This document shows, piece by piece, positions 45,637 to 56,052 of a DNA stretch of 64,000 bases. Source of the DNA: Uranotaenia lowii (taxonomy: Eukaryota; Arthropoda; Insecta; Diptera; Culicidae); assembly GCF_029784155.1 (NCBI RefSeq), contig NC_073691.1:58700217-58764216 (forward strand), in the 5' to 3' direction. The position numbers and the translations under genes were made by a program. Numbering within the stretch: the first letter of the stretch is position 1; the number at the start of each line of letters is the position of its first letter. The notes beneath the pieces were generated by a model. It saw only the letters and a list, made by a program, of their open reading frames with translations, was not told the DNA's origin and ran no database searches.

Positions 45637-47563
45637 TGTATGCCCTCAACGCATAACATGAGTCTCGAAGTTTTGACAGGAATACTCCCACTAAAAGATC
45701 GATTCAATTTATTATCACTCCGGTTCCTCATTAGGTGTGAAGTTATGAACCCATTGGTGACTGTAAATTTTGAAAGGCTACTTGAGCAAAATTTTCAAAC
45801 CAGATTTATGTCTGTATACCATGTCTTCATGTCCATGCAGGGAAATCCTTCTTCGTACTCTCCAACTCGTGTTATCATCCCAGACTACGACAACTCTTCT
45901 GTCCAATTTGATTTGTCTATGCAGCAAGAAATTCGTGGAATCTCTGATTTGCATCGTCCACTTTTGATTCCAAGAATTTTCGATGCTAAATATAGACGCG
46001 TCGATGCTGACAAAATGTACTTTACCGACGGGTCTCTAATAGAGGAATCAACCGGATTTGGTGTTTTTAACGAAATAGCTAGCGCCTTATATAGCCTCCA
46101 TTCACCATGCTCTGTATACATTGCAGAGTTAGCAGCCATTTATTGGGCGTTGGATAGCGTCGCTTCACGGCCAGCAGGACACTACTATATTATAACGGAC
46201 AGTCTCAGCTCTGTTGAAGCAATCCGTTCAATAAGACCGGGAAAGTACTCACCGTATTTCCTCGGGAAGATACGGGATATTCTGAGTGCTTTATCAAGAC
46301 GTTGCATTGCCATCACCTTTGTTTGGGTCCCCTCACATAGTTCGATAATGGGCAATGAGAGGGCAGACTCTCTGGCAAAAGTGGGGGCGTTAGAAAGCGA
46401 CACGTATCACCGTGAAATCGTCTTCAACGAATTTTACTTCTTGGTTCGAAGAAACTCTCTTGTCAACTGGCAGCGCAAATGGGACGAGGATGAGTTGGGT
46501 CGGTGGCTGCACTCGATTATCCCAAGGGTAAGCCCTAAATCATGGTTTAATAGATAAGATTGGACCTGAGTCGGGATTTTATTCGTATATTTTCTCGTCT
46601 CATGTCCAATCATTATTCCTTAGACGAAGTGCTCTATCGTTTTGATATTGCTGGCAGCAATTTGTGTAGTTGCGGCCAAGGTTACCATGACATCGAGCAT
46701 ATTGTCTGGTCGTGTGAGGTCCATCTTGTCGCCAGAACGAATTTATTAGACTCCCTTCGGGCCCGAGTAAAACCACTTAACGTTCCAGTGAGAGACGTGC
46801 TAGCTGTGCTAGACTTGGACTACATGTTCGAAATTTACCTTTTTCTAAAAGCTATCGATCTCCGTCTATAATTCTTTTTATTTTCATATTTCCCTTTCTA
46901 TCTTCTTTTTCTTTAAACAAAAAGTGTTAAGATAAAACAAAAAAAAAGGAGTTTGGCTCCTTGAAACCTGAAGGTACGAGCCGTTTCAAATAAAGATCTA
47001 CAAAAAAACCCAACCGACAGTTCGGTTTCCATCCCTTCATGCCTCCTGTTTCGAAAATAATTTTATCCTAACTGTCGGCTGCAGGGCGTGACATTTTTGG
47101 GCAGGACTTTTTGTACATATGTAGAAAGGTAAATTCTTAACAATTTCGAAAATTGTTAAGTTAGATCAAAACAATAAATCATTCAGAAGTTATAAGCATT
47201 TCAAAAAGAGCTCTTTTTTTGGACTTTTTTCATTCGGAATCGTCTACCGGTGATTTCCTAAAACATGTTGACTTAATTTTATATTGTTGAGAAACTAGAT
47301 AAAATTACCTAAACAACGAATATAATATCATCAAAATCGGTTATTATTAGTGGCCAGGGGAACGAGCGCAAGAGCTTGGGTCAATATGACCCGAATGGCA
47401 TATTATCGGTTTTTTTCATGGGTCCATTTCCGGTGGTCACCGGAAGTTATCTGTGGCTCTGAATAATTGTTCCAAATTTCAGATTTTTTTTGTCACGAGT
47501 TATGATGAATTGAATGTACGCTTCGGGTCATAAATATTGACCCGAGCGGCGCGGGAAGGTTAA

Positions 47564-48920
47564 CTGGAATTGTCCTCCAAGTGCAACCGCATTGCATATG
47601 TCTGAAAACGTATGGGAGTAGCTTTCGTGAAAATTGAAGACATAATTTTTGACCCTGTAAAATCAAAAAATGAAAGCAAAGCTTTACTATGGTTGGTAAT
47701 TCATTACATAGCTTTTGTTTTAGAAAGATTTCCTCGTTGTAACCTGTTCGTTTTTAAAAAAAAGTATTAGAGAGATTAGATGGAAGAATAAGACAGTATT
47801 TGAGAGACATTTTGGAAATAGTTTGAATATCTGTTAATTGTATCTAGAGTTTAAGAAATGAGCTTTAATAAATAGTTGAATAGTTTAAAAAAAAAAAAAA
47901 CTTAATAGAATATATCCCATATCCTATCACAAGATGGAAGCAGGATGGAAACAATCAACCAGTAAGGATATTATCGAATGATGTACCAAGCACTGTGTGT
48001 GTTTGTAAACCGGCATTAGAAAAAAAAAACATTTTTGTTCCCAACCGACAGCAAAAAAACACCAGCCAAGATGAGCTCTGCCTGCGTGTGTATGTAAACC
48101 GGCCGGCAATAGAAAACAGTTTCAGTTTGAAGTTACGGTCTTCAACAAAGTTGTTCATGGGAAAATTTCGTTTAGAAAATTTAGAATTTGGAACAAAAAG
48201 CAGACTCGATTCCATTGAAGAAACAAAAATGATGTTGATTTTCGGTATAAAATATTCAATTTTCCCATACAAACCTAAAATTTAAAAATATTTACTCATG
48301 TAAACGTTACTTAAAAATTCTGCAAAAAATCATGGATGAGTTTTACACCAAAGCAAAGCTTTTTAGACCCCAGGGTTAGAGAAATTCAAAAATGATCCCA
48401 AATCGACTCAGTCTACTGTAGTTGTCACTTAGGCAAATAAACTGTCGCACAAGTAGGTACCTTGCTTGCGGTTTACATCTTTGTAATTCTCACTACCAGT
48501 GATACGTACAATGAAGGAATTCTTTTAGCTTTCTGGAATCCCAGCGGTTGTTCAGATGTGTACATCTTCTTTCAATGTAACTTTATTTCTTCTGAATCAT
48601 GCTGAAGACCTGAGACAAGAGATGACAATCACATCACCTGTAAACAAATATTAACTCTATATCTACCTGATATGTTAAAGTAATTTTTTGTTGCTCAATT
48701 TGATGAATTTTGAAATTTTACCTCAGTAACAGCTGATACTGTTTCTAGTAGATATAAGTTCAGAATCCGTTGGACGGTGATTTTGCGCACGATAAAACTT
48801 GACCATTTACATTATACATGTATACAACCGATATGATTGATAAGACGTATGTAGGAGAGTGAAATGCTTTATCAACGAGGAAATTTGTTTTCAGAAACAT
48901 TACTTTAAAAAAGGTAAACC
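47564..48920. other. unassigned, possibly gypsy remnant then AT-rich DNA
   Basis: 47564-47890 may continue the gypsy element and ends in a 14-A run near 47889. 47940-48290 has two imperfect copies of GTRTGTAAACCGGC...AATAGAAAA (about 47996 and 48090). No gene is supported. Confidence 0.35.
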
Positions 48921-49108
48921 TTGCACCAACCTAGCATAAGTAAATGAGTTGTTTCTTCCGAACGCGTCGTTAATTCTCCCTCCCGGGTCCTTTTCCGCAT
49001 GCTTCCGGGGGCAATTGGGTGGAATCCCAATTGTTATCGGAAGGGAGAGAGAGTTAAAGACGCGCTCGGAAGAAACAACTCATTTACTTCTAGTTAGGTT
49101 GGGTGCAA
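48921..49108. repeat. ~65-bp inverted repeat, long hairpin upstream of egghead
   Basis: 48921-48985 pairs with about 49042-49108. The 20-base core TAAATGAGTTGTTTCTTCCG is matched exactly by its complement at 49067-49086. A small second palindrome (CAATTGGGTGGAATCCCAATTG minus its ends) lies in the loop. It looks like a MITE, with the flanking ACCAACCTA / TAGGTTGGG as outer ends. Confidence 0.85.
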
Positions 49109-50300
49109 AGCCAGCGGCAGTATTTACCGGCAACTGATAAGAGAGAACAACCACTACCACCAACAATAGTAATGATGGGCTACTACTAGTACCAGCTACA
49201 AAAAAAGAACCCTGATTGCTGCAGCAGTCAATACGAAATCATCCAGTACGATGACTAAGTACCTACTATATGTACTTACTTACTACAAAACCCAATCCCG
49301 TGTACCCGTCTAACAGCTAGCAGCAGTAAGTAGTAAGCATCAGTACTTATCGTATCGTCGGTCAGGGTTGACACACAACAAGTTGCAGCAGTTTGCGGTA
49401 GTACGGGGTACTTACTGGCTGCACTTGTACCTACTCGTGCCCGAATCGAACCGAATGACGACGGGAGGTTTCAATTAAGTTTGTCGCCGGGCGGCGACGA
49501 CAGCCATTTATATCGACACTGCACTGTACTGTCTGTGCGGAAAGCGAGAACCCCCAGAACGATTCTAGACGAAAGAGACATCCAGGCAGGCAGGCAAATT
49601 AACCGCATCCTTCAGACGAGGGCGACAACGAATAACTGGTGTTGGGGGTGAACCCTTCCGTTCTCTGGGTACATTTGCGATATAGACTTCCTTGCCGGGT
49701 GCGCTGCTGTCGAAATCTGCATATCTCTAGCTGTGGCTTTTGATATCGATGAAGCAACGGATAACTGTAGAAGGCAAACCGTGAAACCGGGACTGCGACA
49801 CAACAGAGTGCGTTGCATAACACCAACCAAAGGTAAGAAGACGCGTGCGCGTCAAACGGTGCAGGTGTTTTCCCGTCCGGCTGGAGGCACATAATAATCC
49901 CCCCAAATGTAGGTTCCCATCCCATACCGGGTTCTAGCCGGACCGGACCCTGTTGCTCGCTCTATACAAGGTTCTAGTGTGATTCTTGCACAAATCGATC
50001 TCAGCAGAATAAAAATTCATAACAAATCGGTGCATCGCCAATGGAAATCTACCTGTGTGACGGGGCAGTTATAAAATTCAAACAGATAAAAATGGCAACT
50101 TTTCGAATGACGCCGCACCGAGCAGAGGCAACTCAATTTGCATACTACCTACTCTACCTTGGAGCTTGAGCGGTTTGTTGTGATTCGTCGTGCGTGTAGT
50201 GTTAATTTTTTTTCTCAAATGGTGATTTTTTTCCACTCCCCATCCGGTTTTATCTGCAGTGACTTACAGATTGAATAGGAAAAAACCGCAAAAAAACACA
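49109..50300 (+). promoter_or_regulatory. GC-richer unique region, candidate egghead upstream exon or promoter
   Basis: After AT-rich repeats the composition rises, with few repeats. A TATA-like TTATAT near 49510 is followed by GCACTGCACTGTACTGTCTG. GC-rich stretches continue to about 50200, and AT-rich DNA follows. Egghead's coding exon has an acceptor at 56633, so an upstream non-coding exon must exist. This is the nearest unique-looking region on the same strand. No donor or start site could be fixed. Confidence 0.2.
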
Positions 50301-52046
50301 GAAGTCGGGATCAGTTTTATTTTTGCTCGCAAAGTTGGGTGCATGCCGGTTAAAGTACCTCCATACGTCCTTGTTTATCTATATATGTTTTATCTCTTAT
50401 CTCTACTAGCGTGCGCGCTGCGGTATGATGTTAGCAGTTATTTTTACAAGTATTTACGGAATCCAACCAGTCCGCTAGCCGTTATTGGTTTGATAGTGAT
50501 TTCTGTAATCTCGCGAACAAACAAATTGTACTCGGAAGCGGGTTTGAATATCAAGCCAGTATCGCCAGTATCCAAGGTTACGTGATTCAATATCACGGAT
50601 TTTTGGAAACCAATGAAGCTCCGAATTTGCTTCGAAGCAGCGATATGAGTTAACTGTTTTCCCGTAAAATACAGCAAATATTGTAAATTATTGCGAAGAG
50701 GAGTAACCCAAGTAACAATTTGAACTTTGAAAACGTCTTATAAGCAATTGTTTTTTTTTTTTGAAAAATTAATAACCTATTTCTTGATGGAATTTGTATT
50801 TTTTTTTTAAATCTGACATAAACTTATTTCAGGTGCTACAACCTTTGTATAGTGTTTTACATGAATTATTTTTGAGGACTCTCGTTTTCTTTTTCGGAAC
50901 ATCTCCTAATTTGCATTTTATTACGTTGAGGATTAAATACTCGACCAGATTTCCCTATTCTCGTATTACGCTTAAAGTAAATTGTTACCTTTTGTAGTAT
51001 TTAGTCTTGTATTATCCTAGATATAGCACGAAAATATTCGGAATCCTTCTGTAAACATATTTTTTCTCATTCAATTACCTTCTTCAGAGTTTTCAATTCC
51101 GAATGTTTTTTTTAACTCTTCCGCAATATTGGCAATTGGTGGAATGAAAATAATTTTTAAAGATAATCTTTAATTCAAAATTTGGAATCTCGATATCATT
51201 TCATGCCCCTCTTAGCATAATCGAATTTCAAATATTTTTATCGAAAATTTTTACTTCTAAAAGGGCTTATAAACATAACTGCCCGTAGACTGCCTCAAAT
51301 TTATATGAGTAATTTCAAACTTGCGAAATGTTATGCGCTGCAAATTATAAGTGATCCTAGGGTTAGTATAAGATCTTATGCCAAATTTGGGCCAGATCGG
51401 ATCGCGGGAAGCCTGAATTTTGTATGGAATTTTGAGACTATTTGTTCAGGAGGAGGCTTAATCTGTCCCTGTTAATAATAATACAAATTGGCCTTATAAA
51501 AATGCAATAAAAAAAAATATAAACTTTTAACAGTTTCCTGCAAAGGACTGAAAACAAAAAACCAGATGTAAGATGTTTTGTAGCATTACCCTGGGGGGTT
51601 TGGCGACTGTTTTTTTTTTCAATGATATTTTTTCTTTAACAATGCATGAATGAATTAAACTTTAAAAAATATTAAGTGTTTTACACTAATAGTTTTTTAC
51701 CCTAAGATCTTTAAAATGGTTAACTACATTTGAATAATAAAAGTGATAAAATAGACACTAACTTTGGTTAAAATATTTGAAATCATTCAAGAATTTGGTA
51801 GGTTTTTTTCCTATTCGATTTGAGTATCGAAGAAGTTTGTTTTAAGAAAATCTTTAATTTCTAAGAAAAAAAATCTGAAATGAAATAACCTAAATACACC
51901 AAACTTTTAAGCAAATTCAACAATTTAAACCATCGATAAAAATAAATCAAACTTTCAAAGGTTAAACAACAGATTTAACTTTTGCGGTTCAAATCTGAAG
52001 CAAGTTTCTTTTATATTGATGTTTAAAATAACAGCAATCTAAGTAT
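50301..52046. other. AT-rich DNA; part of a possible CCCAAGTAAC-ended element
   Basis: CCCAAGTAACAA at 50707 and the complement of CCCAAGTAACCA ending at 52394 could bound a 1.7-kb element related to that at 31.3 kb. The interior is AT-rich. A word-rich patch at 51280-51480 (GGGCCAGATCGGATCGCGGG) resembles other dispersed repeats but is unassigned. Confidence 0.35.
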
Positions 52047-52125
52047 TGGCCATGGTACAGAGGTAGCGTGTTCAGTTCTCACCTCGTTGGTTCAGGTTCA
52101 AATCTTCAAGCATGCAATTTTTTCA
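52047..52125 (+). mobile_element. tRNA-like SINE head or tRNA relic
   Basis: GGCCATGGTACAGAGGTAGC (A-box-like) and GGTTCAGGTTCAAATCTTC (B-box-like) are about 35 bases apart, followed by a T-run. An imperfect cloverleaf at best. Confidence 0.5.
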
Positions 52126-52254
52126 AGTAAGTATAAAACTCATTCACAGTTACAGCAACATTAAATTAGAATAAATAGGTATAACAATCCAAAGCTAGGA
52201 AAAGTATGATTCTTTTTTTTATTAATTTTTATTTTTCGAGGTCTCGTGTGGAGG

Positions 52255-52394
52255 CTGAATACCCTTCTACTCAGCTTCAACTATGGATATCGATAAGAAC
52301 TTAAATTTAAGGCTGAGTAGAATGCTATTCATTCGTTACACAAAGCTGAGTAAGCTTCTAAGAGCCTGTTTTATGGAACTTTTGGTTACTTGGG
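52255..52394. repeat. CTGAGTAAG repeat family, copy with CCCAAGTAAC end
   Basis: The reverse complement of 31311-31420: both have CCCAAG(C/T)AACCAAAAG, CATAAAACAGG, CTTACTCAGC and TTAAATTTAAGTTCTTAT in order. It also matches 22310-22410. Confidence 0.75.
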
Positions 52395-53744
52395 TACTAC
52401 CTTGATCCAAATTAAAATTTTATTTTTAAATTTGGCTAAAATTTTTACTTTAAATTACATGTCTCTTTATCAGCAATTTTTTCAATGGAATAATCAATTC
52501 TCTGGATAATTTGTTTTTCCATTATACGAAACTAGTAAAATAAACTCAAAATCTCAGTTGTATTTAATATTTTCAGCTTATTGAGACATTGATTAATAAA
52601 TTAAAAAAAAAAATTCAAAAAGTTTGCGATCTCCTGCGATTTGTATCCAAAACAAATATAAATCTCAATATTTTTTTATCTTGGTTGTAAAACTTATTTA
52701 CGAGCTGGATTTGAATCTAAGTTTAGAATGTTGATTCTGAATCTTAAATTCAGAATTTGAATTCCGAATTTGAACGCGATTTTTGAATCTTAATTCCAGA
52801 TCAGAATTTTAAATAGAGTTAAATACATTACTAAACGTTTAGTTAAAAAAAAATTAAGCCAAGAGCTGCGATTTTTTTCAGAGCCTTCAATCATGAATTT
52901 AAGTTCTGATATTTTGGAGTTCAATCAAAACTCACTATTTTAATTATTTATTCTGAATACGATTAGTGAAACTAAATAAAAATACAAATTTTAATGATGA
53001 ATCTAATTCTGATTTTTTATCCAGAAGATCGACATTTCTTCTATCAAATTAAGTTTAAGGACTTCGAACCTGAATATGAAACAAAACTGAGGATGGTTTC
53101 TAATTTTTTTACATACTTGAAAAATTGTTATCTAAATATTGAAAATACATATTCATGAGTTTTAAAAATCATGAATCAAACACATCTTTTTATTACTATT
53201 TTCTAATGATGATTCTAACTGAAAATCCAGAATCCTAAACATGATACAGAATCCAAAGTATAAAAAAAAGAAATCCAATTTTGATTTTAGTAATAAGGAA
53301 CCAGAACCTCCTAATGAGCTTAATCTCATTTTAAATTTAATTTACAGATCTAGATTTCTGTCAATAAGTGAGAAAATTCTGAAAAATTTAAGCAGAATTC
53401 TGTGCGTATAAAATTCAAGAGCTTATTTGAGGAAAAAAATTGTTAGATAAATTTTTGTTCTGTTTTGAAAAAAAAAAAACTGGTGAATATTACCAAGGTT
53501 TTGAAAATAAATGTTTTAATTTCCAACGTCCGCGAGTAGCTTTGATTTCTTTGAAAAAAGTTAAAGAAGTATTCTTTTTGTTTATTTTTCTCCGTTTCAT
53601 TAATAAAACGGATTAAATTCGCGAATTCAGACTAAAAGCAGTCTGAATCTAAATTGAATCTTAGATATTAGTTTCTTTTAAACCACAAATGAAAACTTTT
53701 TTTTTATTTGTTTCGATTATAGTCGTTTTACCATCTTTATGGCA
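52395..53744. other. AT-rich low-complexity DNA
   Basis: Long runs built from GAATCT/AGATTC and AATTTGAA words, similar in texture to 3600-4470 and 58500-59850. No gene. Confidence 0.5.
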
Positions 53745-53900
53745 TTCGCGACTTTATCAACGTTGCAGTTGGCGGATCGTTATTGAAAAACTATCCGGTA
53801 CAACTGTGTTCGATGTTTACTCTTGGGCTCGAACTCGCGGACATCGGCTCAGGAGACAACAGACTTGCCAACTGAGCTATATCACAAGCCCTGACAAATG
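53745..53900 (-). mobile_element. tRNA-derived SINE, family 1, copy 2
   Basis: The minus strand reads GGGCTTGTGATATAGCTCAG and continues through CCTGAGCCGATGTCCGCGAG, TTCGAGCCCAAG and ACAGTTGTACC to TTTTTCAATAACG. It is the same order as 38846-38990 with scattered differences. Confidence 0.75.
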
Positions 53901-54492
53901 AAAACGTTTTGCAGTCAGCACAAAGTTTTTAAATAAATTATTGTGAATTTAAATAAAAAATTTAGAAACGTCGCTGGTGAACTGGCAACAAAACACAGAC
54001 TTCCGACAATCTAGTACTTCACTTTTCTTTGTCGGAAGTCTTTCGGAAGTCGGAAGTCCGGACTTCCGAAGTAAAATTTAGTGTTGGCGCTATTATATAA
54101 TCTTCAATGTCAAATACTCAAAGACTTTCTTCAGTGTTATCTGAAATATTTGATTTCTATTCAAATGTCAAATAAATGTTGAGTTTTATAACGGCTTAGG
54201 TTTAACGTTGTATCTCTAAAATAAGAATACTTAGGCGATATCCAAATCCTCAATTGAATGGGGGATAGTAAATAAATTCAAAGTCAATTTCTTCATGTAT
54301 GTTTGCTTGATTTAATAAAAATAAATTGAATTTAGTTGATTTTATATTTACAATTTTTCCATCTCACTGGTTGTATCTTTGCAGATGCTTCCTTCACCGC
54401 TTCGAAAATCACATTTTTGTCCAAAAGGCGATTTTCTTAGCCCCATATTAACTATTTCTTGTCTCGTCAAAACTTTTCGAACCGCATACATC
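53901..54492. other. no gene; short GGAAGTC repeats at 54030-54080
   Basis: CGGAAGTC is repeated about four times and then inverted (GACTTCCGAAG), making a small hairpin-prone block. The rest is AT-rich. Confidence 0.5.
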
Positions 54493-54763
54493 AGGGTGGC
54501 AATAGATTTATTGGACAAATTTCATGATCGAATTTGAAAACCGACCTTATACATTTTGTAGATTGGCCCAAAAAACTGATTATGCGAAATTGGAATTAAA
54601 ATTTCTATTTTCCGTATTTGCTTTGGTGTTTTTGAGGGTCCAAAACCGAAACTTTGAGCGCTTTAAGGCACCCCTAAATCATGTCCGATTGAGCTGAAAT
54701 TTGGCGCAGGCCAGTTTTTGGGCCAATCTACAAAATGTATATGGTCGGTTTGTTGCTACCCTA
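54493..54763. mobile_element. 271-bp MITE with AGGGTRGCAA ends
   Basis: 39-base inner arms at 54541-54579 and 54712-54750 are complementary with two differences (core ACATTTTGTAGATTGGCCC). The outer ends CAGGGTGGCAATA and (minus) TAGGGTAGCAACA are also inverted. Non-coding. Confidence 0.8.
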
Positions 54764-55248
54764 CACGCTTCTTTTTTCAAACTCAAAATTTGGTTTAACC
54801 GTGGTTCAAAACATAGTTCGATTTTAAAATTGTTTCCGTCATTTACAGCATATGGTAAGTGGCTTGGAATGTCCGGAAACTTCCCGTGGGAAATAACATC
54901 CGAGAGTTTCCTCTGTCATTTTGATCGGGAGTGTCAAAACTTATCTGCAATTGCAATGCAATGTACCGAAACAGCAACATCTGGTTCCGCAAACTTGTAA
55001 CCTTCCTTCATTCTCCTGAAAGCGGCCCTCGAATAAAAAAGTTTGCCTATCAGAACTTAGTTTTAAGATTGCCCAGTTGAACACAAAGTCAAGGGCTACC
55101 ACTGAAGTGTTGTTTTGAGCCAAAACAACTTAATTTTGAGTTTGAAAAAAGGAGCGTGTAGTATACATATTGCTCATCCGTGTACGTCCGAAAACCATAT
55201 TGAGCATTCTCCTTTCATCTTCAAATGTTTCTCCAGCTATCCCTTCAA
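54764..55248. other. no recognised feature
   Basis: A 99-codon plus-strand stretch overlaps the MITE and shows no motif. Nothing supported. Confidence 0.35.
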
Positions 55249-55822
55249 GCAGAGACCGACAAAAAACACAAACACAACACAGTACATATCGTGCAACACA
55301 AATCCTGAAGTGCTGACACATAAATTTTTGTGTGCGACACTTTGGTTTGGCACAGCACTTCAATTGTGTTGTGTTGCATCAAATCAACACGACACACTTC
55401 TCAGTTGTGTCGAGTCGAGTATAACACAGTTGTGCTCAGCACGCAACACAGTGCTGTTACGAGCAAGGCTATTTTTTCACCCGTCGCACTTGACTGGACA
55501 GCATTTCTCCGTATTTTCAATGGCGAAGCTCTTCACTCACATTGTGTTGAGCAAAAGCAAAAGAAAAAAAATATCCAGTTCGGCTGCTAGCAAGTAGGCG
55601 ACGAATTGAAAAAAAAGCTAGCTAGCAGGAGCAACAATGATAATCGTATCGGGACCGGCACACGTAAACACTGTGTCGTCAACTGTGTCGCATACTATGC
55701 TGTGTTGCGGCCGACACGCAACAAAAGTAGATCAACACAGACACAGCACAGCTTCGTTTCGGGTGTGCTGTGTCATCAAATTGTGTTGCACTTACTGTGT
55801 TCGTGCTGTTTTCGGTCCCTGC
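55249..55822. mobile_element. CAACAC/GTGTTG-rich element with inverted ends
   Basis: The ends GCAGAGACCGACAAAAAACA and (minus) GCAGGGACCGAAAACAGCAC are inverted with few differences. The 574-base interior has many CAACAC, ACACAG and GTGTTG words in both orientations, enriched toward both ends. No coding frame is credible. A central unique part (55460-55640) lacks the motif. Confidence 0.65.
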
Positions 55823-55844
55823 CTCCAAGTTACAGTTATTTAGG

Positions 55845-56052
55845 ATCTCAGTGAAACTTCATGTTTCTTTGAAGAGATCTAATTTATTTAACACAAAGGC
55901 GTACGTCTTTCAAGGATATGATGGCTAGCTTCGTACTAATGCTAAAGCCAACAGATCATAGAAAGAGTTCTATGTATGCCGTGACCGAGATTCGATCTCA
56001 TGACCCCTAGCTTAGAAGACTTAAACGCTACTCTCTAGGCCATGGTCGGCGG
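55845..56052 (-). mobile_element. SINE family 2 with tRNA-like head
   Basis: On the minus strand the head contains CCATGGCCTAGAGAGTAGCG (A-box-like) and GAGATCGAATCTCGG (B-box-like). The body continues to TAGATCTCTTCAAAGAAACA and CACTGAGATCC at 55845. The body matches the inverse of 16780-16915 and part of 24130-24175. This copy shows that the family has a tRNA-like 5' end. Confidence 0.65.

Larger units (their letters stand above)
44741..46871 (+). pseudogene. I-clade LINE RT C-terminus and RNase H
   Basis: The first part (44741-45111) carries KTEMVVFSKK, CFKYLGVWFD and SVMEYGSFCFQSAAKTH. The second part (45639-46557) carries an RNase H: YFTDGS (Asp), YIAELAAIYWALD (Glu), YIITDSLSSVEA (Asp) and VPSHSSIMGNERADSLA (Asp), so all four catalytic positions remain. 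A small indel with TAG/TAA near 46548-46557 breaks the frame before LDLSRDFIRIFSRLMSNHYS and CSCGQGYHDIEHIVWSC, a Cys/His motif at the C-terminus. The frame reads directly across the insertion at 45112-45636 if that element is left out. Confidence 0.88.
44731..47006 (+). mobile_element. I-type LINE, 5'-truncated, with 14-bp target duplication
   Basis: AACCCAACCGACAG occurs at 44717-44730 and 47007-47020, directly flanking the LINE. The insert begins within the RT domain just after the catalytic region (EFSPQKTEMVVFS) and ends in an A-rich tail (AAATAAAGATCTACAAAAA). Truncation at the 5' end and a direct target duplication are the expected marks of target-primed reverse transcription. It sits inside the piggyBac-like element. 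Confidence 0.85.
43614..47559. mobile_element. piggyBac-like TTAA element with ~350-bp inverted arms, itself interrupted
   Basis: TTAA occurs at 43610-43613 and 47560-47563. The ends CCTTCCCATGCCGTTCG and (minus) CCTTCCCGCGCCGCTCG are inverted. The arms remain similar inward to about 43930 and from about 47110, including ACCGATTTTGATGATATTAT, GAAAAAAGTCC and AAAGAGCTCTTTTT. TTAA targets are characteristic of piggyBac. The 2.3-kb I-type LINE lies inside it, so its own length is about 1.65 kb. No transposase was recognised, and it is probably non-autonomous. Confidence 0.8.
40130..47900 (+). mobile_element. Ty3/gypsy LTR retrotransposon, interrupted, no env seen
   Basis: The gag-pol frame at 40929 is preceded by TGGCGACGAGGATGGG at 40253, which looks like the post-LTR or primer-binding region of gypsy elements. 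The 5' LTR would lie within about 39.7-40.24 kb, but I could not find a second LTR to define it. The RNase H region is cut at 43610 by a TTAA-flanked element. Sequence after 47563 may be the continuation but is too decayed to prove it. The 3' limit given is therefore uncertain. Confidence 0.6.

Noticed and set aside
47564..47890. Continuation of gypsy RNase H/integrase after the TTAA element
   Set aside because: A few words could fit, but stops are frequent and no integrase HHCC or DDE motif was seen, so it was not called as coding.
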